Assembly (NCBI GenBank): GCA_043228905.1
Contig: JBHGNT010000013.1
Span: 19,964,001-20,028,000 of the forward strand
Source: Azolla caroliniana
Taxonomy: Eukaryota > Polypodiophyta
Reading direction: 5' to 3'
DNA length: 64,000 bases
The stretch's first letter is position 1; each line of letters begins with the position of its first letter. The notes below the pieces were generated by a model. It ran no database searches, was not told the origin of the DNA, and saw only the letters and a list, made by a program, of their open reading frames with translations. The translations under genes and the position numbers were made by a program. This document shows, one piece after another, positions 11,451-23,850 of the stretch.

Positions 11451-11933
11451 CATTGAGCCATACGATGATTTATTGATAACCATTCCAAAACTCCTCTTCT
11501 ACCGACACCATCACCAACAACACTTACTATGGCATTCCAACACCTATTCGAACATGTTATCTTGCATCGACAAAGGAGGTGTCTTAATTATCAATTATCA
11601 TTTTCTTTCCTTACATGGGATTGTAATATGACATGCCAACTTTATTTACATCTTGAAAAAAGAATAAAGTTAATGATAGGTCGATGAATTGAAGTTTGAA
11701 CTACTATACCCAATCCCCAACAATGTTTGGTATATACTTCAAGAGCAAAAGAATATCAAAAGGAGATTTATTGTCCTACGGAATGTGACGACAATAAACA
11801 AGGTGACCGTCACTAATGATGCAATGCCATGTGTCATGGCTTTAGGTATGAGCTTATGAACTACATACTTCACACACACACTCTCTCACTATAGGGAAAA
11901 AGGTGTTTTGAATGATAAGTGTCTCTCTATGTT
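11451..11933. other. Intergenic upstream of UGT copy 2
   Basis: No gene. Contains the block at about 11770-11850 that resembles DNA upstream of UGT copy 1. Confidence 0.4.
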
Positions 11934-11955
11934 CAATATATATATGTGTATATAG
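11934..11955 (+). promoter_or_regulatory. Possible TATA region of UGT copy 2
   Basis: CAATATATATATGTGTATAT lies about 150 bp before the ATG at 12099, at nearly the same distance as the TA run upstream of copy 1. Confidence 0.35.
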
Positions 11956-12098
11956 ACATTGTAGCCTTTGCCGTTGACACATCAATTAGTATTCATCTAG
12001 AATTGGACTACTAAAGAAGAATACAACTCTTTGTTTCATCCAAACTCAATATTAATAATTCCACTAGCTCCTCCATTCAACCAAGATTTTGCAACCAT

Positions 12099-13712
12099 AT
12101 GAGTGCAAAAACACACGAGATGTCCACACACACCCTAGGCTCCCGGCCACATGCCATGGTCATCCCATTTCCGGCACAAGGCCACATCGGCCCCATGATG
12201 CATCTCTCCATCAAGCTCGCAAAGGAGGCCGGATTCGTAATAACTTTCGTGAACACACACCACCACCACACATTACTCGAAAAGCTCCTCGAGCCGCGTT
12301 TCCGTGAACAGGGTCTCGATGATATCCACCTGGCCGAAGTTGTGAATGCCGGACGCGACAGTGGAGACACCACCGGTGCCCAGAGCATTGTGGAGCTCTG
12401 CGAAGCCTTCTTTAAATTAACACCTGCCTTTGAGTCTCTGGTCGAATCGCTTCTCCCACGCCCAACGGGCCATCGAGAGGATTATGTCTCCACTACCTGG
12501 CATCCTTCTCGTAAGTCTTCTTCCCTCCCACCTCTCACTTGTATTATATCCGATTTATTCCTCTACTTCACGCAAGACATAGCCAAGAAATATGGCCTCA
12601 AATACGTGGCATTCTGGACGGCCTCTGCCGGTATGCTGGCGACCACCATGTCGGTGGTGGCACACGACCATCGTGCACCGCCTCCAGATCACGAACACGT
12701 GCAGGAGCCTCTCATCACGTGGATCCCCGGCGTGCCACCGTTGAAGAGGAGCGAGATCAACGAATTCCTTCTCAATCCGGATCCAGAAGATCTCATGTAC
12801 GACATCTACCACACGTCCTACAAGCGTCTGCGGGAGGCAACGTGCATCGTGATCAACACATTGGAGGAGCTGGAGGCAGAGCCATTGGCAGCCCTGCGGA
12901 AAGACAACGAGCCGGTGGAGATCTGCTCGGTGGGGCCGCTGTTGCCCGATCCCTACTTTAAGACGGGAGATCGTGGCGGGCAGTACATAGCGGAGCTCAA
13001 GGCCTACCCAATGGCGGCACTGTGGAAGGAGGACGACAAGTGCGTGGAATGGTTGAACAGGCAAGATCCGGGGTCTGTGCTGTATGTGTCGTTTGGGAGC
13101 ATCACGATCATGAGCGGGGAGCAGTTCGAGGAGCTGGCCATGGGATTAGAAGGGAGCGGGAGCCCTGTACTGTGGGTCATCCGGCCAGACCTCATGGCCG
13201 GGTCCGGCGGCCGGGCCAATTTCCCAGACGGCTTTTTGGAGAGGACCAAAGACCGCGTGTTCATCGTAGAATGGGCGCCCCAACTGCAAGTGCTTGCCCA
13301 CCCCTCAGTCGGTGGATTCCTTACACACTGCGGTTGGAACTCGACCCTAGAGAGCATCTCCGCAGGTGTCCCCACACTGGGCTGGCCGTATTTCGCGGAC
13401 CAAATGCTCAACAACCGTTGCCTCATGGACAAATGGGGGCTAGGTCTTGAATTCAAACGAGGAGACCACGTTATCGTCCGACGTGATGAGGTTGCGCGTA
13501 AGGTTCGTACGCTCATGATTAGAAATGATGGTGAGGATCCGCCGGCACAACACAAGGCATCGGCGATTGGTTGGCAGGACTCAGGAGGCCGCCCAAGTGG
13601 CAGTTCATACCCTCAATGGGTCTTCCAATGTAGGCTTTGCTCATCTTATCAAGTTAATTATTGGCTAGACACCTATTGGCCCTTGTTATCATTACTTTAC
13701 TTATTTATATAA
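12099..13712 (+). CDS. UDP-glycosyltransferase, array copy 2, C-terminus frameshifted
   Basis: An intronless 537-residue frame, very similar to copy 1 up to residue 494. His29 (AQGH) and Asp152 (IISD) fit the catalytic pair, and the PSPG box spans 392-435 with the final Gln. After W-Q-D (492-494, ending at 13580) the frame leaves that of copy 1. Copy 1 has 9 nt between GAC and GAGGCC; copy 2 has 4 nt, a net loss of 5. Reading the other frame from 13582 restores E-A-A-Q...NGSSNVGFAHLIK and reaches the family's stop (TAG at 13666-13668, matching the stop of copy 1). In the annotated frame the protein instead gains 43 unrelated residues and ends at 13712. Both catalytic residues and the donor-binding box are untouched, so activity is possible, but the last helix, which packs across both domains in UGT structures, is changed. 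It may be an early pseudogene, an assembly error, or a functional variant. Confidence 0.85.
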   Translation: MSAKTHEMSTHTLGSRPHAMVIPFPAQGHIGPMMHLSIKLAKEAGFVITFVNTHHHHTLLEKLLEPRFREQGLDDIHLAEVVNAGRDSGDTTGAQSIVELCEAFFKLTPAFESLVESLLPRPTGHREDYVSTTWHPSRKSSSLPPLTCIISDLFLYFTQDIAKKYGLKYVAFWTASAGMLATTMSVVAHDHRAPPPDHEHVQEPLITWIPGVPPLKRSEINEFLLNPDPEDLMYDIYHTSYKRLREATCIVINTLEELEAEPLAALRKDNEPVEICSVGPLLPDPYFKTGDRGGQYIAELKAYPMAALWKEDDKCVEWLNRQDPGSVLYVSFGSITIMSGEQFEELAMGLEGSGSPVLWVIRPDLMAGSGGRANFPDGFLERTKDRVFIVEWAPQLQVLAHPSVGGFLTHCGWNSTLESISAGVPTLGWPYFADQMLNNRCLMDKWGLGLEFKRGDHVIVRRDEVARKVRTLMIRNDGEDPPAQHKASAIGWQDSGGRPSGSSYPQWVFQCRLCSSYQVNYWLDTYWPLLSLLYLFI

Positions 13713-14234
13713 AGAAATAAAAAAAAGAAAACACATTTCGTTAGAACTAAAGTTGCTATGGGAACTATTCGAATCTGATTATCCCATAACGCTCTTATAG
13801 TCAACGTATGTAAGTAGAGTATTTTATATATACATAGTGCGTGGCAAAGAAAGTCTTACTTGTCTTGTATCTCTCTTGAAGACCATTTCCAATTGTTTAA
13901 CATATAATGAAACCTTTTAGTTACACATCGATCAATATATTTCCATTTTGACAAAAACTCAAATTTGGTTTCATACTTTAGTTAGCAAAAAGCAATTATT
14001 GGTTTTAGTTTTCTTTCGAGATCACATTCATCTAGGATCTTGATCTATTACTAAACTTGATGTCTAAGTGTCACGACATCAATATTAGTTGTGTCAAAAT
14101 GTAATTAATATATGCATAGGTATTGTGATTTGTATGAATTGAGTGATTAGCTAAGTAGCGAGCTTCATACTAATGAGGTATAATGTCAAATGGATCTTGT
14201 TGGGATTTAAGATGATTCTTACATCCTTTTAACT
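13713..14234. other. UGT copy 2 3' flank, no gene
   Basis: Contains the GAAGACCATTTCCAATTG motif at 13878 shared with the 3' flank of copy 1. No open frame of interest. Confidence 0.45.
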
Positions 14235-14990
14235 TGTTATTGCAAATGGTTTATCTCTAAATAATCAATCCATGTATTTAATTCTTATGTTTGAGCCAAT
14301 GTGTCATAATGCCCCTTTGAAAGAAATCACTATCCATTGCATAGTAAAGAACATGCCACATTGCCAAGGTCACATAGTTTAAGGATGATAACAATAGTAC
14401 AAACATAATGAGGACATATACACTTCATAGAATACGAGCTTTTAAAGATAGGAATGTAATGTCCGTAATTAACAGTTGATGAGCAAAACACTTTATAACA
14501 TCTCAACCACGTCCAAGATAATGTGTGAGCTATTCGTAACATAAATATTCTATAGTGTCCTAGGTTCCCAACTAACCCCCAAGGAAAGCAACATCAAAGT
14601 AATAATTGGTTTTACCCATTTTCTTGAAAAGCTTTGCAACTTTCTATGACAAAGTGATGGGGTTAGGAACCACAAATTATGTACAAATGCCATGATATGG
14701 TTATGTCATTTACATCTTACACCTAATGATATGGTATGTATAGGTAGCATACACAGTGATAAAACACAAAGCTGTTATGTTATTAAATCTTACATAGATT
14801 ATGACATTTTATTAATAGGTGGTATGCCTCTTTAAGATGAAGATGGTTTCATATACTTCGCAAATATATTTGTTGAAGAACCTTCTAAATATCTTCCTTG
14901 AAGCATATGGGGATGTACCTCGACATCTTGAAGGTTTTTATTGTCAACCATGCACTCATATTCTTGCATTGGTTAGATTTTGGTTTTAAA
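14235..14990 (+). repeat. Segmental duplication block B upstream of UGT copy 3
   Basis: Collinear with 6001-7240 upstream of copy 1, with indels between the conserved blocks. The copies have diverged in sequence and length: the block is about 760 bp here against 1240 bp there. Confidence 0.75.
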
Positions 14991-16237
14991 ACGTTATTAT
15001 TATTCTGAAAATCACTCTGGGTACATGACAAAATTTTGAATGATTTGTTTTTGTCTCCCCTCGTCAATTTCAACTCATGCATTTATTTCACGGAAACTAG
15101 AGTATCAATAACTGTGTTAACAATTCAAAGCTAAGAAACTATAGTTGTTCATGATGGCATATTAGAATGATCTCTATCATTCTATGTAATCTATACATAT
15201 ATTTATAATCAAAGAAAGTTGTGTATCTATATATATTTATAATAATAATAACTAGTGTGTTAACCTTCAAAAATTAACAAATAAATATCTTGTTTATCTT
15301 AAACATAGAGGGCATATCTTGTGTTGTTTTGTGAGGTACATGGATGGCAAATTAGAATTGTGTGTACATATGTTAGAGGAATATTGCCATCAACCCAAAT
15401 AAAAGAAGATTGGTATACATCATATGAACAATACTCATTGAAACCACAAGTACAAATTTGATCTAGGAAGGCTTTGCTTCCTCTACATTGACATGTTATT
15501 GATCTTATCATAGAGATTTGGTCTCCAAAATAACAATGACAACGATTAATCTTGATGCTCTTGTGGAGAAATGTGTCATGGTACAAATCCATTTGTGTGA
15601 TGATGGTTTATTAATTATCCATTGAGTATTGCCTTACATGAAACCAAGGCAAGTCATAATCCTATCAAAAATCATTTGAAAGTCCAATGTACACCTTGGC
15701 TTAATATAATCTCCATATCACATCAATTCTAACATGATAGTTCCATGTAAACCCTACTCATAAACAAACCCGACATGAAATTTCCATGTAATGGTCTCGA
15801 ACTCACATGAACAACATAATATGAGATTTCATTTGTCTTTCTTTTTGTATCTAATAAAAATAGAAGACACAAACATAAATGCGTCTTACCTTGAATTGAA
15901 TAATATCCTAATCATGATATACGGTATCATTAAACTTTATAGATTGCATATGCAAAACAAATGTTGAAACACAAGTGATTTAAATTTGAAATTTCCTTCA
16001 TATGCATATAACCATCATGACCCAATGACATGACCATCATTAACCAAACCACATCACCCTTGTTGAACTCCAACCTAATATGCGTGTAGTATTTCGGGTT
16101 CATAAAGGAAGGCTTTTTGCTTGAACCACCAATATAATGAAATGTTGTCATAAAATTTAAAATACCATTTAGATATACATACAAATACAACATACGTATA
16201 CAAATGCATTCAACTCTCACACAATCATGCCCCAATA
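14991..16237. other. Intergenic upstream of UGT copy 3, no gene seen
   Basis: AT-rich. Open frames such as 15930-16235 (minus) match nothing I recognise. The proximal promoter block shared by copies 1 and 2 was not seen here. Confidence 0.4.
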
Positions 16238-16354
16238 ATGGAGATCAATAATAATAGTGCGTATTTTTGTGTGAGCGACCTTGTGTGTTATCCAAAAGTA
16301 GATATATGTACTCCACCCAAAATTTTGAGTGGAGGGAAGGAAACACGAGACGAG

Positions 16355-17916
16355 ATGGTGCCCAGCTGCAGCCTCGGCCCAAAGAAGCCACATGCCTTGG
16401 TCATCCCATTCCCAGTACAAGGCCACATCGGCCCAATGATGCATCTCTCCATCAAGCTCGCAACTGAAGCCGGATTCGTCATAACTTTCGTCAACACACA
16501 CCACCACCACGCATTCCTCAAGGAGCTCCTCGAGCCGCGTTTCCGTGAACACGGTCTCCATCATATCCACCTCGCCCAAGTCGTGAATGCCGGCTGTGCG
16601 AGTGGCGACTCCACCGGCGCCAAGAGCATCCCTGAGCTCTGCGCTTCCTTCTTCAAATTAACCCCGGCCTTCGAAGACTTGTGGTCGAATCGCTACTCCT
16701 GGCCGGCCATCATCAAATTGGTACAAATGCGTCCTCTAACTCCGCTTCTTCCCTCCCGCCTCTCACTTGTATTATATCCGATTTATACATCTACTTCATG
16801 CACGACATCGCCGCCAAATATGGGCTCAAACACATGGCATTTTGGACGGCCTCCACCGGGATGCTAGCTACCACTATGTCCGTGGTAGCGCATGGTCATC
16901 GGGCCCCACCTCCAGATCACGAACATGTGCACGAGCGTCTCATCACGTGGGTCCCCGGTGTGCCACCATTGAAGAGGAGCGAGGTCAACGGATTCCTGCT
17001 TAATCCGGATCCAGAAGATCTCATGTACTACATCAACATGACATCTTACGAGCGCCTGCGTGAGGCGACATGCATTGTGATCAACACATTCGAGGAGCTC
17101 GACGCAGAATCGCTAGCAGCCCTACGGAAAGACAATGAGCCAGTGGAGATATACTCCGTTGGTCCTCTATTGCCCGACTCCTACTTCACTACATTGGAAA
17201 CTACAGAGAAGGCAGGCAATGGTAGCATCACAGTTGGGCTCGAGTCCTACCCAATGGCGGCACTGTGGAAGGAGGACGACAAGTGCGTGGAATGGTTGAA
17301 CAGGCAAGATCCAGGGTCTGTGCTGTATGTGTCTTTTGGGAGCATCACGATCATGAGCGGGGAGCAGTTCGAGGAGCTGGCCATGGGATTAGACGGGAGC
17401 GGGAGCCCTGTACTGTGGGTCATCCGGCCGGATCTCATGGCCGGGTCCGGCGGCCAGGCCAATTTCCCGGACGGCTTTTTGGAGAGGACCAAAGACCGTG
17501 TGTTCATCGTACAATGGGCACCCCAACTGCAAGTGCTTACACACCCCTCTGTGGGGGGATTCCTTACACATTGCGGTTGGAACTCGACCCTAGAGAGCAT
17601 CTCCGCAGGTGTCCCCACACTGGGCTGGCCATATTTCGCGGACCAAATGCTCAACAACCGTTGCCTCGTAGACAAATGGGGGCTAGGTCTCGAATTCGAA
17701 CGAGACCTTGATGAAAAGAATAACATCATCGTGCGAGGTGATGAGGTGGCACGGAAGGTTGGTGCACTTATGAGGAGACATGCTTATGGAGATCCCCTTA
17801 CACCACACAAGAAACAGGCGGCTCGTTGGTGGGATGCAGCCCGAGAAGCAGTTCAAACTCCAAATGGGTCTTCAAGTCTTGCATTTTCTCGGGTTGTCAA
17901 GTCAATGCTTGGCTAG
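16355..17916 (+). pseudogene. UDP-glycosyltransferase, array copy 3, frameshifted
   Basis: Two overlapping frames together make one UGT. The first runs from an upstream ATG at 16238, or more likely from the ATG at 16355 (residue 40 of that frame), which matches the N-terminus length of the other copies. It holds PFPVQGHIGPMMH and continues to ...TPAFEDL. Then copies 1 and 2 read ...GGTCGAA directly, whereas this copy has GACTTGTGGTCG: two extra nucleotides at 16681-16683. The rest, from V-E-S-L-L onward, is in the other frame to a TAG at 17914-17916. That part holds IISDL, the FLLNPDPEDLMY stretch shared with the paralogues, and a complete PSPG box beginning at W of QWAPQLQV. A GTG at 16681 is the only start-like codon there, so the second part is unlikely to be made alone. 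No splice sites at the break would restore the frame. Best read as a young pseudogene or a sequencing/assembly error, since the rest is well preserved. Confidence 0.85.
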
Positions 17917-18676
17917 ATACCACTCACTCTTATTGATATCATTATTATTGTTTAATTATTTATTGAAATAAGGCCAATTAGTGCGCAAATTCATGGACCG
18001 TGTTTGACAGTGGGTTCAAATATTTGAAGCAAATTTTATTAGTGGTCAAATATATATATCTGTCTAATGGCTTTATTACAAAAGAAGGAAAAACATTTTG
18101 TGAGGAGCTAATCATGCAACTCAAAGTGTTCAAAATTGATCTAATCTAATATAGGTTATAGTTTACACAACTCTATAGGAGAACTCGTACACCCAATAAT
18201 CAATAAATACACTCACTCTCCCATCTCCAATGATCCTAAGTGTACCTTTCTTATTAGCAATCTAAGATGTCTCTCACATCCTTTAAATATTGTGGACCAC
18301 TTTCTTACTGGGAATCCTATAGAAATGGACAAGTTTGTTCAACCCCCATAATTCAGTTGAAATAGGTTAAACTTTCATCAGTTATATGCAAGCTCAAGCA
18401 ATGGCAAATAACTGCCTAATTAACTAACACATAAGACCTTCGTATATGATCATGGGTCTTAAGATCTTCTCTACTACTATTAATCTTCTATTTAATGCTT
18501 AATCTTGCAAATAAATTGGTTTGGAATGGTCCATTAAACTATGAGGTGTTGCCCATTAAACTCACTAGAAAGTATGGACATAAACAAATAAGCAAATCAT
18601 GCTTCAATTAGAGAAGATATAACACCTACAAGAAGAATAGTGTTTGGCTTAGAGTTAAGCACTAAGCACTAATCTT

Positions 18677-18727
<51 letters not shown>

Positions 18728-19171
18728 ATTATTGTCTTTAAAGGTCAAATATGACATGTGAGACCAAAAATATTATATTTCATGTGATACGTGTGAAAGT
18801 GAGTAGCGACTCTCAATTTTCATGAACTTTACCAATGAATGTTGTAATCGAGAGTGCACATTGCGATTGTGAGAGAAATTCGTGCAAGGATTGGGCTTGG
18901 TCAAAGATGTGTGGAAAGTATGGTCAAATATGATCAAAGACAGAGCATTGTATCAAATTGTGATACTCAGACTCTCGAACTTGTTTAGGGCAAAGTGTGC
19001 ATAGTCGACCACTCTCATCACTTGTGCCCCAACACTCCATCTCACATCACAATGCATGTGAGCTAAGTCGCATGGAAACAATGGTTTGAATGGAAGACAA
19101 CAGCATGGACTCTAACATGTATCAATGTGTATGGTTTATGTGTTCCACGAAGAATATGGTTTAAATTTGTA
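17917..19171. other. Intergenic with AG microsatellite
   Basis: The first 200 bp include the AAAAGAAGGAAAAACATT block shared with the 3' flank of UGT copy 1. An (AG)n tract of about 44 bp lies at 18679-18722. No gene seen. Confidence 0.5.
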
Positions 19172-19179
19172 GTTATGTG

Positions 19180-19710
19180 TAGCAATGGGCATGGTTTCGG
19201 CTCAAAACGAACCGAACCATTAAGCCATGGTTTAACGGTTTATTGGTTCCAAAATATTTCAATGGTTTGGTTTGGTTTCTATTTTCGATAAACGGTTCGG
19301 TTTCACTTCTAAAACTCGGGTTTATAGGTTTAAAGGTTTAAAGGTTTTTGTTTAACTTTTTTTTACCTTAATAGTTTATTGATTTAGTGGTTTAATAAAT
19401 GGTTTTTTATTGATTTAATTAATTTAACTTAAATGTTTATTTAATTTAATGTATTTTTGTTTAGTTAGATGTTTAATTAGTTTGATTTAAGTGGTTAGGT
19501 TTAAATTTTTTATTAAATGGTTTGGTTTGGTTTTAACTTTTCCCTAAACAGTTTGATTTTAAATGGTTTGGTTTCAACTTTTTCTTAAATGGTTTGGTTT
19601 AAATACTGAGGTTTCATAAACAATTTGGTTTGGTTTTTGTTTTAAATAAACGGTTTGGTTTCTTTGCCTTGAAACCGAATCGAACCGAAACTGAACCGCG
19701 CCCACCGCTA
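19180..19710 (+). mobile_element. Complete hAT-like non-autonomous element (531 bp)
   Basis: Starts TAGCAATGGGC and ends GCCCACCGCTA, an inverted terminal pair, and is flanked by the perfect 8-bp direct repeat GTTATGTG (19172-19179 and 19711-19718). An 8-bp target duplication and short TIRs with subterminal GGTTTGGTT / AACCGAACC arrays fit the hAT superfamily. It has no coding capacity, so it would have been moved by a transposase encoded elsewhere. The interior is TTTAA-rich and matches 2741-3136 in inverse orientation. Confidence 0.9.
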
Positions 19711-19754
19711 GTTATGTGCAACATGTGTAGTATAATATGTGAAGCGTGAGCCTC

Positions 19755-21640
19755 TACATTTTTCCCATGTCTGATACATTAGCATTGCAAAAATGCCTCA
19801 TTTACAGAGGAATCTAGTGATGCATCATGAAGCAAATGTGTTGCATCCCATCTACCAAACCACTTTTTCATCTTGTATCCAACCGGAACACAAAATTTTG
19901 CTTTTATGCATCGTTTGTATCTTTTTGCTTGTTTCCCATGCAAATCTAGGAAGTCGATGTGAGGGACTCTTTTGAACCTTAAGCATGTATTCAACAACCC
20001 TTTCCATGGCCATGATCTCAATGGGAAGTAATCCCATCTCAAGGAGGAGGGGGATTTATTGTGTTTGTTTCTTAACTTGTAGAAACTTTGTATGAAATGT
20101 TTTTGGACATTTTAAAACTCTTTCCAAGTAGATTTAGGGATGCTACCACCCTCTAGAGAAGCATGTGTCACCAAAGTGTCGAAAAGGTATTTTTTGAAGA
20201 CCCTCTCCACGATTGCATGTATTCTCAAATGCATATAATATGCTCGCTTTCCCGCCTCTAAGTGGCATGTAGCACATTCATTCCATCTATGATTTGAAGG
20301 AACTTAAAGGCCAAGATATTTGAAGCTTTCCACACATTCAAATGGCTCATTATTATACATGATGCATGACTTATCTTTTTTTTCACTCTTCACAAGCATA
20401 ATATTTGTTTTAGAGCTATTGACACTTAATTTAATATGCATGCAAAATTTTTCCAATGTCTTCATATGCTTTTGCGCATCTCCTAAAGTATTTGTGAAAA
20501 GCATTTGCATATAGCAAAAGCATGGTGACAACAGTCGCAATTGCAACTTCTTCAACACTTTCATTTACAAACTTCGCAACCATTTCTTCCAATTCATCAA
20601 TGCATAAGCCAAATAGAGTTGGTGAGAGTGGACATCCTTACTTAACACCAATAATGCTATTGAAAAATTCTGAAAGTTTATCACTCATATGCACACAACA
20701 TATAACCCCCATATAACCTTATCATATATTCTGGAGATTGCAAGCATATATTCACTTGGCACCTCAAGTTCTTCCATTTGCCTCCAAAGAGGCTCACGAG
20801 GTACCATATCAAAAGCTTTTTTATAAAGTCTACAAAGCAACAATATAAAGCTTTACCTCCAAGCCAACTTTCCTCCATTAATACTCAAAGGGTGACAAGG
20901 TGATCAATGGTTCTATGGTGTTTTCGAAAGTCAACTTGTCCATAAGCTCTCTTACCATTTTTTCTCAGCCCATGCACTTATCTTTGATTCAATTATACGT
21001 CTAAATAGTTTTGCCATTAGCAAGCCAATCATGATGATTTGTTAGTTGTTAAGATTATTGATATCTCCACCTTTATGTAAAGGTTAGATTCAATTTGTAG
21101 TCCAATCATATGGCATACCATGTTACAATGCATGATTAAGTTACATATCACTTATCCATCATGTGCTTCCTTTCCCGTCCATTTGAGCATTTTAGCCTTT
21201 ATACGTTGAAGATCACTTGCCTTTCGAAAGACCAACTTATTAAGTCCTATGCATATATCTTCGATTGTAAAGACAAGAGACCTATGTGAAAGTGAACCAT
21301 AACACATCATCTTTCCGGCAAGAGATAGCTCATATAAATTCTTACAATGCATTGACAAGTCAAGAAGAGTTAAGTCACCATAACTCTCAACACATTTCCC
21401 CTTTAGATTTCCCCAAAATGAAGTATATGCATGTGTTTTTTCTTGTGTTTGGAGAAATTATTGAGTAACTTCCCATATTCTTCTCTTTTTTTGAATAAGT
21501 CTTTTGTACTCATGCAAATGCTTTTGGTAATTTTCTTTATCCTTAACTACATCCAAAATTATAAGGAGCTTTCGAGCTTCATGAAATTCTTTATCAAACC
21601 ATGTTTTCTTTGAACTACATTTCTTGATTCATTTCCAAGA
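19755..21640 (-). mobile_element. Decayed LINE (reverse transcriptase region)
   Basis: Read on the minus strand, broken frames follow the order of a non-LTR retrotransposon ORF2. A pre-RT segment lies at 21152-21358 (SLVFTIEDI..GLNKL..KASDLQRIKAKMLKWTG). Then comes GKALYCCFVDF near 20850, the finger/palm start. TLEKFCMHIKLSVNSSKTNI...SFKYLGL follows at 20304-20564, the stretch after the catalytic box through the YLG motif. The C-terminal part, MERVVEYMLKVQKS and KKWFGRWDATHLLHDASL, is at 19779-20040. Several frameshifts and stops make it inactive. The clade is not a standard plant L1; the style resembles the other LINEs at 57.7 and 60.9 kb. Confidence 0.8.
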
Positions 21641-23850
21641 TGTGTGCTTGGTTGAAAAACATTTGTTTGTGCATGAGAGTGTGTTTTCTACATGTAAAAC
21701 CCCAGAGAGAGAGAGAAAGAGAGAGAGTGAGAGAGAGAGAGAGAGAGAGACTAGGCTAAATCTGAAGGTTCAAGAAGTATGACTAAAAATGCACAAATTT
21801 GACCTTAATAGTCTTAATTATTGACGCGCTTCATACTTGTGTGGCCCCAAGTCTTTAACTCTCTAGGCATCCCTCTTGTGTGCTCTTCTCTTATACCTAA
21901 AGGTACATCCTTGGTACCAATCTAAATAACTTTGTTGATTTGTCAAAAGGTATGACACATACTTAACATCCCTCAAACCTAATGAGTGTGCATTGTTGGG
22001 TACATTGTGTCAAATATTGTTACACAAATCTTCATTCAAGATGTGAGGAAGGGTCCAGAAGAAAGGGAGTGGTTAACGTAGAACTGGATGTCATTTACAT
22101 GAATGAGGATAAACTGAAGTATATGGAAGGTGTTGTAAGTGGGATGGGGAATTTGGGCGTTAGGATGGTTAGCTGCATTTAGAGACTGGTCATTTGGCGC
22201 TCAATAAGACCTCATTTAGGTCATAAGTGAGGCCATAACTATAGTGGATATACTTGTGGAAGCGTGAAGCTCAAATGGGACTCGAGATAAATTGAGGTTT
22301 GGATGTTAGATTCATAGATATGAATGTATTTATCTACAAAGTTCTTCATGACCTAGAGCATCCTAGCTTCCCAATGTTTATTTTCATGAGGACAAGGGAA
22401 GATTGGCAAATGAAAGAGGAGCGTATGACATGTTTGGCTCAAGATGAGATAATTGGTCAATATCAATCCTCTGAACAAGGAATTAAATGTTTGATGGATC
22501 CTTGTAGGATAGCGGGAAGTAATATTACCTATCAATCAAGTGACCTAGGTTAAATCCTCCATAACAATGCCAAAATATCTCAAGAGAGTACATGTCTTCT
22601 TTTCGGTCCAAATTATCTCTCCTTGCCAAAATCATATCTTGGGGCCGAGACTTGGAACAATTGGCAAGTGCATCCAACCTGTTTTCATTCATGGAAATTT
22701 GAAGGTATAGAAAGTATTTATGACATTTATCACCAAGTGCTCTTGGCCATCATGGATCATTAGAAATTACGAGCATTTGCAAAACGTAATGGAATATTCT
22801 CTCCACCATATCAATCTCTTTGATCACAAGAAATTGAGATACGTGTGTGCATGCACAACTTATCTTGCCTAAATACCTTGCTTCCATTGCTTAATTCAAT
22901 GGTGTTGTCTAGCCTATTTATCTAGCTAGATGGATGAAAATATAATGGTGTTTCTAGTAAGGTTCTATGTCAATACTCTCTAGGACCAAGAGCATTCTTG
23001 TACCATCAATAATTGTTAAGACCTACCTACAAAAGAATCACATCCTCTCCATAAAGCATTGTGAGCAACCATTTGTTGCTGAATCCCTTCACCTTTACTG
23101 TCTCTCATAACACTAAAAAATAGTGTCCAAAGAAGGTTGGGGACAGCAAATGCCCTTTTTCACTCCAGTAGTTATATCAAGGTTATATGATAATCCATAC
23201 ATACATTGCAGATGGAGAGATTATGTGTTGGGTGTGAGAAAAAAATGAAGTGAGATGTTCAACGTGCTATACTGACCCACAAGACCAAAGTCACATCCAT
23301 CTGAACCTCATAGAAGTCTCAAAAAGAAAGTAAAAATAAACCATACTTGAACTAAGTTAGGTTCCAAATGTGAATTTGATGTTCATTGGTATAGAAACCA
23401 TGGGTACACGTAATGCGAAATGAAATTGACAACAAGAATGTAAGTGCATTAGAGTGTCCCATGCATGGAAACATGCACATAGAGAACCTTCAAGCATAGT
23501 AGTTGGTCTGCATGTATATAAATGCACATCTCGTCTATACATCTTTATTTTACCCCTCCCTTTCTACTTAAACTTTCTCCTTTTCCATTCTATTTGGCAT
23601 GTTTACATTAATGTTCCCCTTAGGCAAATTAAAAAGTACATTAAATATGTAATAGGGGCTTCAATATTCTTAACTACATTTATAATCATGGTAGAATGCA
23701 CGATTGATTAAGAGATATTTAGATATTAAATCAACGAAAAAGCTGGTACAGTAACTCAATACATGTAAACGTTTAGGCAGCATACAAACTTTCGCACGAA
23801 GATTTATTCGAGATTATTTATGAGCGTTACAGAAAACATAGACATAGATG
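21641..23850. other. Intergenic, no gene seen
   Basis: Only short open frames. A (GA)n tract lies at about 21701-21751. Nothing recognisable on either strand. Confidence 0.4.

Noticed and set aside
11316-11458. 8-bp target duplication around the short hAT-like fragment
   Set aside because: The flanks AACCGGTT and CATTGAGC do not match.
13004-13555. 183-codon minus-strand frame opposite UGT copy 2
   Set aside because: It recurs opposite copies 1 and 3 because the genes are similar. No domain and no signals of its own.
16681-17916. A separate short UGT starting at GTG 16681
   Set aside because: It would lack the N-terminal Rossmann strand and catalytic His. The frame joins copy 3 through a 2-nt indel.
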